Positions 31,092 through 39,589 of a DNA stretch of 64,000 bases are shown here, piece by piece; positions within the stretch are counted from its first letter, which is position 1; the number at the start of each line of letters is the position of its first letter. The notes under the pieces are model-generated. The model did not search any database, was not told the origin of the DNA, and saw only the letters and a program-made list of their open reading frames with translations. A program made the position numbers and the translations under genes. The stretch comes from Rhizobium sp. ACO-34A (GTDB lineage Bacteria; Pseudomonadota; Alphaproteobacteria; Rhizobiales; Rhizobiaceae). The stretch lies in NCBI GenBank assembly GCA_002600635.1, contig CP021374.1, positions 1 to 64,000 of the forward strand, written 5' to 3'.

Positions 31092-32495
31092 TCAGCCCCA
31101 GAGGCCTTCGGCTTTCAGTTCGTCCTGTACCTTGACGATGCTGTCACGGAAGATGCGGACCATTTCGTCGATCTGTTCCTTCGTGATGATCAGCGCCGGC
31201 GAGAGAACGCACATGCTGCCGATCGGGCGCACGATCAGGCCGCCTTCGTAGCAGTAGCGGTCGACGCGGAGCGCGACCTGCTTGTCGAACTCCGAGGCTT
31301 CCGTGTCTTCGGGATTGGTGACGCATTCGACGCAGCCGAGAAGACCAGTGCCGCGCACGTCGCCGACCAGCGGAAGCGCCGTCAGTTCCTGCAGCTTTTC
31401 CTGGAAGTAGGGGGCGATATCGCGAACGTGCTCGAGGATGTTGTCCTTCTCGAAGACCTCGATGTTGGCGAGTGCCGCGGCGCAGCTTACCGGGTGACCA
31501 CTATAGGTATAACCGTTGGTGTAGTAGCTGCCCTTGGCGTTCTCGCCGCTGACGCGCGACAGGACCTTGTCGGAAATCACGAAGCCGCCGAGCGGAACGT
31601 AGCCTGACGTCACACCCTTGGCGAAGGTGATGATGTCGGGGACGATATCGAAGACTTCCTCCGACGCGAACCAGTGACCGCAACGGCCGAAGCCGGTCAC
31701 GACCTCGTCGGAAATATAGAGGATGTCGTGCTTGCGGCAGATTTCCAGAATGCGGGCATGATAGCCCTTCGGCGGGATGAGAATGCCACCGGAAGCAAGC
31801 AGCGGCTCGGCAAGGAATGCGCCGACATTGTCCGGGCCGAGCGTGTTTACGCGCTCCTCGAATTCGGCGATGAGGTGCTCGAGGAACTGGGCCTCCGTCA
31901 TGCCCTTGGGACGACGGAAGACGTTCGGAGCGGAGATGAAGGATACGTTCTCAAGCGCCAGATCGAAATTCGGGCGGTTGCCCGCGCGACCGGAGCAGGC
32001 GGCCGTCAGGTGCGTGCTGCCATGATAGCCGTCGATGCGGCAGATGATGGCCTTCTTGGTCGGACGGCCAAGAACGTTGTTGTAGAACTGCACGAAGCGC
32101 AGGGCGGAATCGACTGCAGACGAGCCGCCGGTTGTAAAGAACACATGGTTGAGATCGCCCGGCGCGAAATCGGAGATGCGCTTGGAAAGCTCGGCCGCCG
32201 GTCCGCTGAGCGAATACCAGGGCGAATTGTAGCAGAGGCGCAATGCCTGTGCGGAAATGGCGTCCGCGATCGGCTTCGAATTGTAGCCGACCTGAGTGCA
32301 CCACATGCCGCCCGGACCGTCCAGCAGCTTGTGGCCGCGATTGTCCCAGATGTGGACGCCGTCGGCGGAAGCGAACATCGGCCGTCCGCCGGATGTTCCA
32401 AGCTTCGCCATTTCCTCGGCGGGGCTGATCAGGTGTTCGTGCGCGGCAGTCTCAAGTTCGGCAGCGTTCCACTGCGATCCCTTTTCGATATACAT
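31092..32495 (-). CDS. Class III PLP-dependent aminotransferase (omega-aminotransferase)
   Basis: An enzyme of 467 residues that moves an amino group, usually a terminal or omega amine, to a keto acid such as pyruvate. Family features are FFTTGGSSAVDSALRFVQFY, DGYHGSTHLTAACSG, the PLP-binding Asp in LYISDEVVTGFGRCGHWFAS and the Schiff-base Lys in IITFAKGVTSGYVPLGGFVI. It resembles bacterial putrescine/beta-alanine-pyruvate aminotransferases. AGGGA precedes the ATG at 32495; the frame runs upstream into the TetR gene, but that part is a shadow. It lies 56 bases after the TetR stop on the same strand and its aldehyde product could feed the ALDH at 26413. Confidence 0.92.
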   Translation of the reverse strand: MYIEKGSQWNAAELETAAHEHLISPAEEMAKLGTSGGRPMFASADGVHIWDNRGHKLLDGPGGMWCTQVGYNSKPIADAISAQALRLCYNSPWYSLSGPAAELSKRISDFAPGDLNHVFFTTGGSSAVDSALRFVQFYNNVLGRPTKKAIICRIDGYHGSTHLTAACSGRAGNRPNFDLALENVSFISAPNVFRRPKGMTEAQFLEHLIAEFEERVNTLGPDNVGAFLAEPLLASGGILIPPKGYHARILEICRKHDILYISDEVVTGFGRCGHWFASEEVFDIVPDIITFAKGVTSGYVPLGGFVISDKVLSRVSGENAKGSYYTNGYTYSGHPVSCAAALANIEVFEKDNILEHVRDIAPYFQEKLQELTALPLVGDVRGTGLLGCVECVTNPEDTEASEFDKQVALRVDRYCYEGGLIVRPIGSMCVLSPALIITKEQIDEMVRIFRDSIVKVQDELKAEGLWG

Positions 32496-32551
32496 TCCCT
32501 GTCTCCAGATCGTTGGCAGCCGGCCGGGCAGGGCGTGCCCGGAAAGGTGCT

Positions 32552-33193
32552 TCAGGCTTTCTGCTCCTCCACGGAAAAATCCGAGGGGAAATAGGATGCG
32601 AGGTAGGCGAGGCAGACGCGGCGGGAATTCTCCCGATCTCCCGGCCCGTTCTGTCCCGTGACGTGGCTGAATACCCAGCGTCCGTCGGTGATGGCGTAGA
32701 GCCCCTGCGCCACCAGATCGGGGTCGAGTTTCACCGCGCGCAACGCGGCAAGTTCGGCCACCAGTTCGGTTATGACGGCGAGCGAGCGTAACTTGAGTTC
32801 GTTGCAGCGCTTGCGGTAGGCCGGAACCCGGCTCGCCTCGGCCCAAAAGGCCATCCACACGGCCAGGTATTTCGATTTCGCGACGCGGGCGTCGAAATCC
32901 AGATCGACCAGCTTGCGGAGCTGCTCGGCCGGCGAGCTGACCGAGGCGCTGATCGTGCTGCGCCAGATTTCCTCATAGCTTTCGGCCAGAAAATCGAGCA
33001 CGGCGAGCAGCATCTTTTCCTTCGTCTTGAAGTGAAAAGCGATGACGCCATAGCTGCAGCCGGCCTCGTCGGCGATGTCGTTGATCGTAATTCCGGACAG
33101 TCCCCGGCGCGCCACGACATCCAGCGCGGCCTTCAGCAATTGCTGCTGCCGTGCTGCACTTTGGCTTGAAATCTTTTTATTTTTTTCCGTCAT
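32552..33193 (-). CDS. TetR-family regulator, BetI-like
   Basis: A regulator of 213 residues. The helix-turn-helix region reads LKAALDVVARRGLSGITIND, then IADEAGCSYGVIAFHFKTKE. The C-terminal part (KYLAVWMAFWAEASRVPAYR, then LYAITDGRWVFSHVTG) has the WxAFWxEA pattern of the BetI/YcdC branch, which includes the choline/betaine repressor BetI. First gene of a minus-strand amine-catabolism operon and divergent from an Opp-type transporter. A pair of TTGAYSGATCAATCA repeats lies in the shared promoter region, suited to control of both directions. The ligand is probably an amine or its aldehyde. Confidence 0.88.
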   Translation of the reverse strand: MTEKNKKISSQSAARQQQLLKAALDVVARRGLSGITINDIADEAGCSYGVIAFHFKTKEKMLLAVLDFLAESYEEIWRSTISASVSSPAEQLRKLVDLDFDARVAKSKYLAVWMAFWAEASRVPAYRKRCNELKLRSLAVITELVAELAALRAVKLDPDLVAQGLYAITDGRWVFSHVTGQNGPGDRENSRRVCLAYLASYFPSDFSVEEQKA

Positions 33194-33249
33194 ATAAAAA
33201 CGATATCCACGTAACTCATTGGTGTCAATTATCTTTTTTTACAAGAATT

Positions 33250-33288
33250 TTGATCGATCAATCAGATTCTTATTGACGGATCAATCAA
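33250..33288. promoter_or_regulatory. Tandem 16-mer repeats, candidate BetI-like operator
   Basis: ttgatcgatcaatcag (33250-33265) and ttgacggatcaatcaa (33273-33288) are direct copies differing at three positions, with start points 23 bases apart. Each contains a palindromic or near-palindromic core (the first is the perfect ttgatcgatcaa). They lie in the ~300-base region between the divergent TetR and binding-protein genes, which otherwise holds no gene. Confidence 0.65.
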
Positions 33289-33491
33289 ACTGAATTGTTA
33301 TCTGCCCCATCGGCAGCGATCCCGAAGATAACGGAGACGCTGCAGGCTCCTCGTGTGAGCGAACCCGGGACGGCGTGGCCGCCCGGCAAGCGAGCACTCG
33401 ACATCGGCGGCTGGGAGGGTCGCGGATGCTGCATGCCAGCGCGTGCCTGCCGGATGGCGGGACGCTTAAAGAGAACAAGGGGAACGAATTC

Positions 33492-35090
33492 ATGAGTGAC
33501 AATGAAAACAGCACAACGACGGATCGCCGCATCGCGGGTCTGTCGGCCACCAGGCGAGCCTTCCTCTCGGGCGCCGCAACCGCCGCTGTCGGGCTTGCGA
33601 TCCTGCCGTCGTTCCCGTCGATGGTTTTCGCCGAAGCAAAATCCGGCGGCCATGCCCGTTTCGCCATCAATGATGGAGCCCAGACGGACGCGCTCGATCC
33701 CGCGACGTGGCAGAGTTCATTCACGCAGGTCGTCTTCGGCGGAACGCTGTGCAATGCGCTGACCGAACTCGGCGTCGATGGCTCGGCCGAGCCGGATCTG
33801 GCCGAGAGTTTCTCCAGCTCCGACGATATGAAGACCTGGACCTTCAAGCTCAGGAGCGGTCTCAAGTTTCACGACGGCAAGAACGTGACCTCGGCCGACG
33901 TCGTCGCCTCGTTCAAGCATCACATGGGTGCTGAATCGAGCTCTGCCGCCAAGGCGATCGTCGATGCCATCACGGACATCAAGGCGGCTGATGATCTGAC
34001 CGTCGTCTTCACGCTTGCCGGCGGCAACGCCGACTTCCCCTATATCGTCTCGGATTGCCATCTCGCCGTCTTCCCGGCCAAGCCCGACGGCACGATCGAA
34101 TGGGGCAAGGGTATTGCGACCGGCCCCTACATCATCGACGATCTGCAGCCGGGCGTCTCGGTGAAGATGAAAAAGAACCCCGCTTATCACAAGCCGGGCA
34201 AGCCCTATTTCGACAGCGTCGAATTCGTCAATATCATCGATGTCGCCGCCCGCACCAACGCATTGATGACCGGCGAGATTGACTACATGGTCGATGCCGA
34301 CATCAAGACCCTGACGCTGCTGGAGCGCAACCCGGAAGTCGAAATCTCCAAGGTCGCGGGCCTTCGCCACTTTACCTTCAGCATGAACACCGAAGTGGCG
34401 CCGTTCAACGATCCGAACGTGCGGCAGGCGCTGAAATACGCCATCGACCGTGAAGACGTCGTCGCCAAGGCCTTCCTCGGCAATGCCAAGGCAGCCAATG
34501 ACAACCCGATTGCCCAGCAGATCGCCTTCGCCACCAATCCGGAGCCGGTGCACAGCTACAACATTGAGAAGGCTAAGGAATATCTGGCAAAGGCAGGCCT
34601 CGAAAGCCTGAAGGTCGACCTCTCCGTTGCCGAAACCGCTTTTCCGAATGCCATCGACGCGGCCCTTCTCTTCAAGGAACACGCCGCCAAGGCTGGCATC
34701 GAGATCAACGTGGTTCGCGAACCCGATGACGGCTACTGGGACAATGTCTGGATGCAGAAGCCTTTCGTCGGCGTCGACTGGCTCGGCAAGCCGACCTGCG
34801 ATAGCCTGTTTACCACCGTCTATGCCAGCGATGGTCCGTGGAACGATACGCACTGGAAGAATGCGCGCTTCGACGAACTGCTGATTGCCGGCCGCGCCGA
34901 GGCCGATCCGGCCAAGCGCAAGGCGATCTACGCGGAGATGCAGCAGTTGCTGCAGGACGACGGTGGTGCGCTCGTCATCGCCTATGCCCTCTTCATCGAC
35001 GCGATGTCGAAGAAGATCGGCCACGGCCCGATCGGCAACATGCTCCAGTGCGACAACTTCCGCATGGCCGAACGCTGGTGGATGGCCTGA
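33492..35090 (+). CDS. Peptide/opine-type ABC transporter binding protein (SBP family 5)
   Basis: A protein of 532 residues. A twin-arginine-like signal (SATRRAFLSGAATAAVGLAI) is followed by a mature SBP_bac_5 domain. The family segments are TWTFKLRSGLKFHDGKNVTS, VRQALKYAIDREDVVAKAFL and ATGPYIIDDLQPGVSVKMKK. Such proteins bind di/oligopeptides, opines, nickel or other amines. Translation probably starts at 33492 (AAGGGGA upstream); the frame is open to 33375 without support. The divergent amine-catabolism operon suggests the ligand is the substrate of those enzymes. A perfect hairpin follows before the permease gene. Confidence 0.9.
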   Translation: MSDNENSTTTDRRIAGLSATRRAFLSGAATAAVGLAILPSFPSMVFAEAKSGGHARFAINDGAQTDALDPATWQSSFTQVVFGGTLCNALTELGVDGSAEPDLAESFSSSDDMKTWTFKLRSGLKFHDGKNVTSADVVASFKHHMGAESSSAAKAIVDAITDIKAADDLTVVFTLAGGNADFPYIVSDCHLAVFPAKPDGTIEWGKGIATGPYIIDDLQPGVSVKMKKNPAYHKPGKPYFDSVEFVNIIDVAARTNALMTGEIDYMVDADIKTLTLLERNPEVEISKVAGLRHFTFSMNTEVAPFNDPNVRQALKYAIDREDVVAKAFLGNAKAANDNPIAQQIAFATNPEPVHSYNIEKAKEYLAKAGLESLKVDLSVAETAFPNAIDAALLFKEHAAKAGIEINVVREPDDGYWDNVWMQKPFVGVDWLGKPTCDSLFTTVYASDGPWNDTHWKNARFDELLIAGRAEADPAKRKAIYAEMQQLLQDDGGALVIAYALFIDAMSKKIGHGPIGNMLQCDNFRMAERWWMA

Positions 35091-35106
35091 CGCCAGCCGC
35101 TTGAAA

Positions 35107-35130
35107 GCCGGCCGATCTTTCCCGGCCGGC
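35107..35130 (+). other. Intra-operon hairpin after the binding-protein gene
   Basis: An 8-base perfect GC stem (gccggccg / cggccggc) with an 8-base loop, 16 bases after the stop of the binding-protein gene and 19 before the permease start. No T-tract. Confidence 0.65.
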
Positions 35131-35149
35131 CGAAACACAGGAAACTGCC

Positions 35150-36139
35150 GTGTTCGTTCGCCTCGTGCCCAACATCATTGCCCGGACCGTCATCGTTCGC
35201 CTCCTTCTGGGACTGGCGACGCTCTTCGGTGTGTCCATCATCATCTTTGCGGCGATTGCCGTTCTTCCCGGCGATTTCGCCAAGGTCGCCCTCGGTCGCT
35301 CGGCCACGCCGGAAACGGTCGCGAATTTCCGCCATCTGCTCGGCCTCGATCAACCCGCACTGCTACGCTACATGCATTGGATCGGGGGCGTCGCGCGTGG
35401 CGATTTCGGCCTGTCCTTTTCCTCCGGGACCGGTACTCCGCGAACCGTGGCGAGCATCATCGGTCCACGTATCGCCAATACCCTGACGCTGGCAGCTGTC
35501 ACGGCCTGCGTTGCCGTTCCGCTGGCGCTGGGGCTTGGACTTCTGGCCGCGATGTACCGCAACAGCCTGCTTGACCGCGTTCTCAACACGGCGACGCTCA
35601 TCTGCATCTCCTTTCCGGAATTTTTCGTCGCCTATGTGCTGATGCTGTTTCTCGCGGTGAAGATCCCGCTGTTCTACTCGCTGGCGCGCATCAGCCCGGA
35701 TATGAGTTCGATGGAAATGCTCGCACGCATGGCCCTGCCGATCGTGACGCTCTGTTTCGGTATCGTAGCGCATATGATGCGCATGACCCGGGCGACGATC
35801 ATCGGTCTCCTGGCCAGCCCCTACATCGAGATGGCGCGCCTCAAGGGTGTTGCACCCTGGAAAATCATCCTCCTGCACGCCCTGCCGAATGCCTGGGCGC
35901 CCATCGTCGCCGTCATCGCCTTCAACCTCGCCTATCTCATCGTCGGCGTCGTGGTGGTGGAAGTGGTGTTCGTCTATCCGGGCATCGGCCAGTCGATGGT
36001 GGATGCGGTGAAATCGCGCGACATTCCAGTCGTGCAGGCCTGCGCCCTGATCTTCGCCGCCACCTTCGTCATCCTCAATCTCCTGGCGGATGTGCTCGCA
36101 GTCGCCTCCAATCCGCGCCTGCGGCAACCGGCTTCGTGA
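35150..36139 (+). CDS. DppB/OppB-like ABC permease
   Basis: An inner-membrane permease of 329 residues with about six helices. N-terminal RLLLGLATLFGVSIIIFAAI, the LGLDQPALLRYMHWIGGVAR region, and the EAA loop MARLKGVAPWKIILLHALPN are typical of DppB/OppB. It starts with GTG, with AGGA about 8 bases upstream. The next permease begins 6 bases after its stop. Confidence 0.92.
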   Translation: MFVRLVPNIIARTVIVRLLLGLATLFGVSIIIFAAIAVLPGDFAKVALGRSATPETVANFRHLLGLDQPALLRYMHWIGGVARGDFGLSFSSGTGTPRTVASIIGPRIANTLTLAAVTACVAVPLALGLGLLAAMYRNSLLDRVLNTATLICISFPEFFVAYVLMLFLAVKIPLFYSLARISPDMSSMEMLARMALPIVTLCFGIVAHMMRMTRATIIGLLASPYIEMARLKGVAPWKIILLHALPNAWAPIVAVIAFNLAYLIVGVVVVEVVFVYPGIGQSMVDAVKSRDIPVVQACALIFAATFVILNLLADVLAVASNPRLRQPAS

Positions 36140-36145
36140 GGTTCC

Positions 36146-37027
36146 ATGACCGTGTTTGACACTGACCCGTCCGACCTCATTCCCGCACGAGGGCATCTGG
36201 TGATCGCAAGGCTGCGCCGGATCCCCGGCGTGACGGCGCTGGCGCTCCTCATCATCCTCGTTTATGCGGTCGTCGCCCTGCTTGCGCCCTTTCTTGCTCC
36301 GCATGGTGAGGCGGAAGTCGTCTCGGCACAGCCCTTCCTCCCCTGGAGCGCCGAGTTTCCCTTCGGAACGGATCAGCTTGGTCGCGACGTGCTGAGCCGG
36401 TTGCTCTATGGCGCGCGCAACTCCACCGGTATCGCTTTCATCACCACGGCGCTTGCCTTCGTCACCGGGGCGAGCCTCGGCCTCGTCTCGGCAGTTGCGC
36501 CGCGCTGGGTCGACCACATGCTGTCGACCGTGGCCGACATGCTGATGTCCATTCCGCAGCTCATTTTCGCACTGATCCTGCTGGCCCTGTTCGGCTCCTC
36601 GATCCCGAGCATCATCCTGATCATCGCGCTGCTCAACGCGACGCAGATCTACCGTCTCTCGCGCTCTACCGCGCGAAACACGGCGGCGCTGGATTTCGTG
36701 GAGTTCGCGCGGTTGCGTGGCGAGGGCATTGGCTGGATAGCCTCGCGGGAAATCCTGCCCAACGTGCTGCCGACCCTGATTGCGGAATTCGGCCTGCGTT
36801 TCTGCTTCGTCTTCCTGACGATCTCGGCCCTGTCCTTCCTCGGGCTTGGCATCCAGCCGCCGTCGGCGGACTGGGGCACGATGGTCCGCGAGGGCGCGAC
36901 CTTCATCAGCTATGGCGACATCACGCCCCTGGTGCCGGCAGCCGCCATCGCGGTGCTGACCGTCAGCGTCAATTTCGTCGTGGACTGGTTCCTCGACATA
37001 GCAAGCGGGCTGAAAGATGAACGATAG
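36146..37027 (+). CDS. DppC/OppC-like ABC permease
   Basis: An inner-membrane permease of 293 residues that pairs with the DppB-like subunit. Family marks are FGTDQLGRDVLSRLLYGARN, the EAA loop VEFARLRGEGIGWIASREIL, and FLGLGIQPPSADWGTMVREG. The ATPase gene starts 11 bases before its stop, so the two are translationally coupled. Confidence 0.93.
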   Translation: MTVFDTDPSDLIPARGHLVIARLRRIPGVTALALLIILVYAVVALLAPFLAPHGEAEVVSAQPFLPWSAEFPFGTDQLGRDVLSRLLYGARNSTGIAFITTALAFVTGASLGLVSAVAPRWVDHMLSTVADMLMSIPQLIFALILLALFGSSIPSIILIIALLNATQIYRLSRSTARNTAALDFVEFARLRGEGIGWIASREILPNVLPTLIAEFGLRFCFVFLTISALSFLGLGIQPPSADWGTMVREGATFISYGDITPLVPAAAIAVLTVSVNFVVDWFLDIASGLKDER

Positions 37028-38687
37028 GACCGGTTTGAGCGCGATGTCTTTTCCTGCGGCAAACCTTCTCGAAATCCGCCATTTGAAGATGGAAGCCCGA
37101 ACGCTGCACGGCTGGCACGGTATCGTGAATGATGTCAGCCTTTCGGTGAAACGTGGCGAGGTCGTCGGGCTGATCGGTGAATCCGGTGCGGGAAAATCGA
37201 CCATCGGTCTTTCAGCACTTGGTTTTGCGCGCGGCGGCTGCCGTTTTGCCGGCGGCGAGGTGGTCTTTGACGGCACTGACCTCCTGCGTCAGCCGGAGCG
37301 CAAGCTCCGCGCCCTTCGTGGCAAGCGCATCGCCTATGTGGCCCAGAGTGCCGCGGCGAGCTTCAATCCGGCCCGCAAGCTGATCGACCAGACGGTGGAA
37401 TGTGCCCTTCAGCGTGGCGACATCTCCCGCGAAGAGGCCGTTGCGGAGGCCAAGGCGCTTTACCGCGAACTGATGCTGCCGAACCCCGAGACCATCGGTG
37501 ACCGTTATCCCCATCAGGTTTCCGGCGGCCAGCTGCAGCGGGTGATGACGGCGATGGCGATGATCTGTCGTCCCGATCTCATCGTTTTCGACGAGCCGAC
37601 CACGGCGCTCGACGTCACCACCCAGGTCGAGGTGCTGGCCGCGATCCGCCGAGCGGTCGAGGAACACGGCACCGCCGCGCTCTATGTCAGCCACGACCTC
37701 GCGGTGGTGGCGCAGATGGCTCACCGCATCGTGGTGCTGAAGCATGGCCGGGTGGTCGAGCAGGCCGAGACGGCAACCATGCTGACGGAGCCGAAAGAGG
37801 CATACACCCGTTCGCTCTGGGCAGTGCGCGACATGGCCAAGGAGGAGAAGGCGCCTGCCGCTCCGATCCTCAGGGTTGCCGATGTCGATGCCTATTACGG
37901 TAGCTTCAAGGTGCTCGATGGCATCAATCTCGATGTGCCGCTCGGCGGCACGGTGGCGATCGTCGGCGAGTCCGGTTCCGGCAAGTCGACGCTTTCGCGG
38001 GTGATCGCCGGTCTCCTGCCTGCTGCAAGCGGCTCGGTGTCGCTCGCAGGTCGCGAACTTGCCGCCAATGCGGAGGCACGCAGTCGTGACGAGTTGCGGC
38101 GCATCCAGTTGATCTACCAGTCCGCCGATACGGCACTCAATCCGAGCCAGACGGTGGCGGAACTGATCGGGCGGCCGCTGTCGTTCTATTTCGGCATGGA
38201 CGGTCGCGAACGGACGAGGCGGGTTGTGGAACTGCTCGATCTCGTGGAAATGGGCGGTCAGTTCGCCTCGCGGCTGCCCTCCGAGCTTTCGGGCGGACAG
38301 AAGCAGCGCGTCGCCATTGCCCGTGCGATGGCGGCCGATCCCGACATCTTCATCTGCGACGAGATAACCTCGGCGCTCGACAGGCTGGTTCAGGAGCAGA
38401 TCCTGAAGCTCCTGCTCGATTTGCAGGAAAGGATGGGCAAGACCTATCTTTTCATCACCCATGACATCGCGACCGTCAACGCCATGGCGGACAAGGTCGT
38501 GGTCATGCAGCGCGGGCGTCTGGTCGAGGAGGGGACGCGCCGGGCGGTGATCGAGGAGGCGCAACATCCCTATACGCAATTGCTGCTGGCATCGGTGCCG
38601 CAGATGGATTCCGGCTGGCTCGACGATGCTGTCGCCCGTAACCGCCGGCTGAGACAGGGGCTTGAAACCATGAACGCCGCGTCGTGA
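37017..38687 (+). CDS. Fused dual ABC ATPase (DppD-DppF type)
   Basis: A protein of 556 residues with two complete nucleotide-binding domains, so one polypeptide replaces DppD plus DppF. Domain 1 has Walker A GESGAGKSTIGLSALG (about 54-69), signature VSGGQLQRVMTAMAMICRPD and Walker B LIVFDEPTTALDVT. Domain 2 has Walker A GESGSGKSTLSRVIAG (near 320), signature LSGGQKQRVAIARAMAADPD and IFICDEITSALD. Both Walker A lysines are present, so both sites should hydrolyse ATP. It powers the 33492-37027 transporter. Fused ATPases are common in alphaproteobacterial Opp-type systems. Confidence 0.93.
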   Translation: MNDRTGLSAMSFPAANLLEIRHLKMEARTLHGWHGIVNDVSLSVKRGEVVGLIGESGAGKSTIGLSALGFARGGCRFAGGEVVFDGTDLLRQPERKLRALRGKRIAYVAQSAAASFNPARKLIDQTVECALQRGDISREEAVAEAKALYRELMLPNPETIGDRYPHQVSGGQLQRVMTAMAMICRPDLIVFDEPTTALDVTTQVEVLAAIRRAVEEHGTAALYVSHDLAVVAQMAHRIVVLKHGRVVEQAETATMLTEPKEAYTRSLWAVRDMAKEEKAPAAPILRVADVDAYYGSFKVLDGINLDVPLGGTVAIVGESGSGKSTLSRVIAGLLPAASGSVSLAGRELAANAEARSRDELRRIQLIYQSADTALNPSQTVAELIGRPLSFYFGMDGRERTRRVVELLDLVEMGGQFASRLPSELSGGQKQRVAIARAMAADPDIFICDEITSALDRLVQEQILKLLLDLQERMGKTYLFITHDIATVNAMADKVVVMQRGRLVEEGTRRAVIEEAQHPYTQLLLASVPQMDSGWLDDAVARNRRLRQGLETMNAAS

Positions 38688-38728
38688 TGCCCCTGCGGCT
38701 ACGGACGTTCGACAAAAAAGGGTGAACC

Positions 38729-39514
38729 ATGACGACAACTGGAAAGAAACTGGGACTGACCCTCGCGGCAGGGATCTTCTCGCTTTGCGCTGCCGCCGCG
38801 GCACACGCAGCCGGACCGGAGTGGAACGAGATCGTGATCGGCACGGAAGGTGCCTATCCGCCGTTCAATTTCGTCGATAGCGCTGGCAATGTCGGCGGTC
38901 TCGACGTGGATATCGCCAAGGCTCTCTGCGACGAGATGAAGGCGAAGTGCACCTTCGTCACGCAGGAGTGGGATGGCATCATTCCCGCCCTTCAGGGCAA
39001 GAAGTTCGACGCCATCGTCGCATCGATGTCGATCACGCCGGAGCGCGAGCAGCAGATCGCCTTCTCCGATCCGTATTACACCTCGCGCCTTGCCTTCGTC
39101 GGGCGCAAGGACGGCGCGCCTGCCAGCATCAAGGCGGAAGATCTCGCCGGCAAGACGCTTGGCGCACAGTCCTCGACGCCGCAGGCCGATTTCCTGAATG
39201 ATCTCTACGGTGCCCATGGCGCGACGGTGAAGCTTTATCCGACGCAGGATGAGGCCGACATGGACCTCGCCAACGGTCGTCTGGACGGTGTGGTCGCCGA
39301 CAAGTTCTATCTGGATTCCTGGCTCAAGGAAGCCGGCAAGGATTGCTGCAAGTTGATTGGCGACCTGACGGAAGGCGAAACCAAGATCGCCATCGGCCTG
39401 CGCAAGGACGACGCGGCGCTGAAGGACAAGCTCAATGCCGCCATGAAGGCGATTGTCGCCAACGGTACCTACAAGACCGTCGTTTCGAAGTATTTCGACT
39501 TCGACATCTATTGA
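38729..39514 (+). CDS. Basic-amino-acid-type periplasmic binding protein (SBP family 3)
   Basis: A protein of 261 residues with a Sec signal (LTLAAGIFSLCAAAAAHAAG). The mature protein carries the family 3 pattern: IVIGTEGAYPPFNFVDSAGN, GLDVDIAKALCDEMKAKC, WDGIIPALQGKKFDAIVASM and SITPEREQQIAFSDPYY. It is close to lysine/arginine/ornithine and octopine/nopaline-type binding proteins (ArgT/OccT-like). It lies 41 bases after the Opp-type ATPase on the same strand, yet no HisQ/HisM permease or ATPase follows. It is therefore an orphan that may lend its ligand to a transporter encoded elsewhere. A rho-independent terminator follows directly. Confidence 0.88.
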   Translation: MTTTGKKLGLTLAAGIFSLCAAAAAHAAGPEWNEIVIGTEGAYPPFNFVDSAGNVGGLDVDIAKALCDEMKAKCTFVTQEWDGIIPALQGKKFDAIVASMSITPEREQQIAFSDPYYTSRLAFVGRKDGAPASIKAEDLAGKTLGAQSSTPQADFLNDLYGAHGATVKLYPTQDEADMDLANGRLDGVVADKFYLDSWLKEAGKDCCKLIGDLTEGETKIAIGLRKDDAALKDKLNAAMKAIVANGTYKTVVSKYFDFDIY

Positions 39515-39521
39515 TGCAATC

Positions 39522-39556
39522 CAGGGGCGCCCGGCAAATGCGGGCGCCCTGTTTTT
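39522..39556 (+). terminator. Rho-independent terminator
   Basis: A GC stem (aggggcgcccg pairing with cgggcgccct, one bulged G) with a short aaat loop is followed directly by GTTTTT. It ends the transporter/binding-protein operon. Confidence 0.88.
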
Positions 39557-39589
39557 CCGGAAGGCCTGCTCTTTTCCGACGGGAATGTC

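Noticed and set aside
35363..37276. Minus-strand frame of 637 codons opposite the Opp-type permeases
   Set aside because: Charged, low-hydrophobicity shadow of two membrane proteins on the coding strand.
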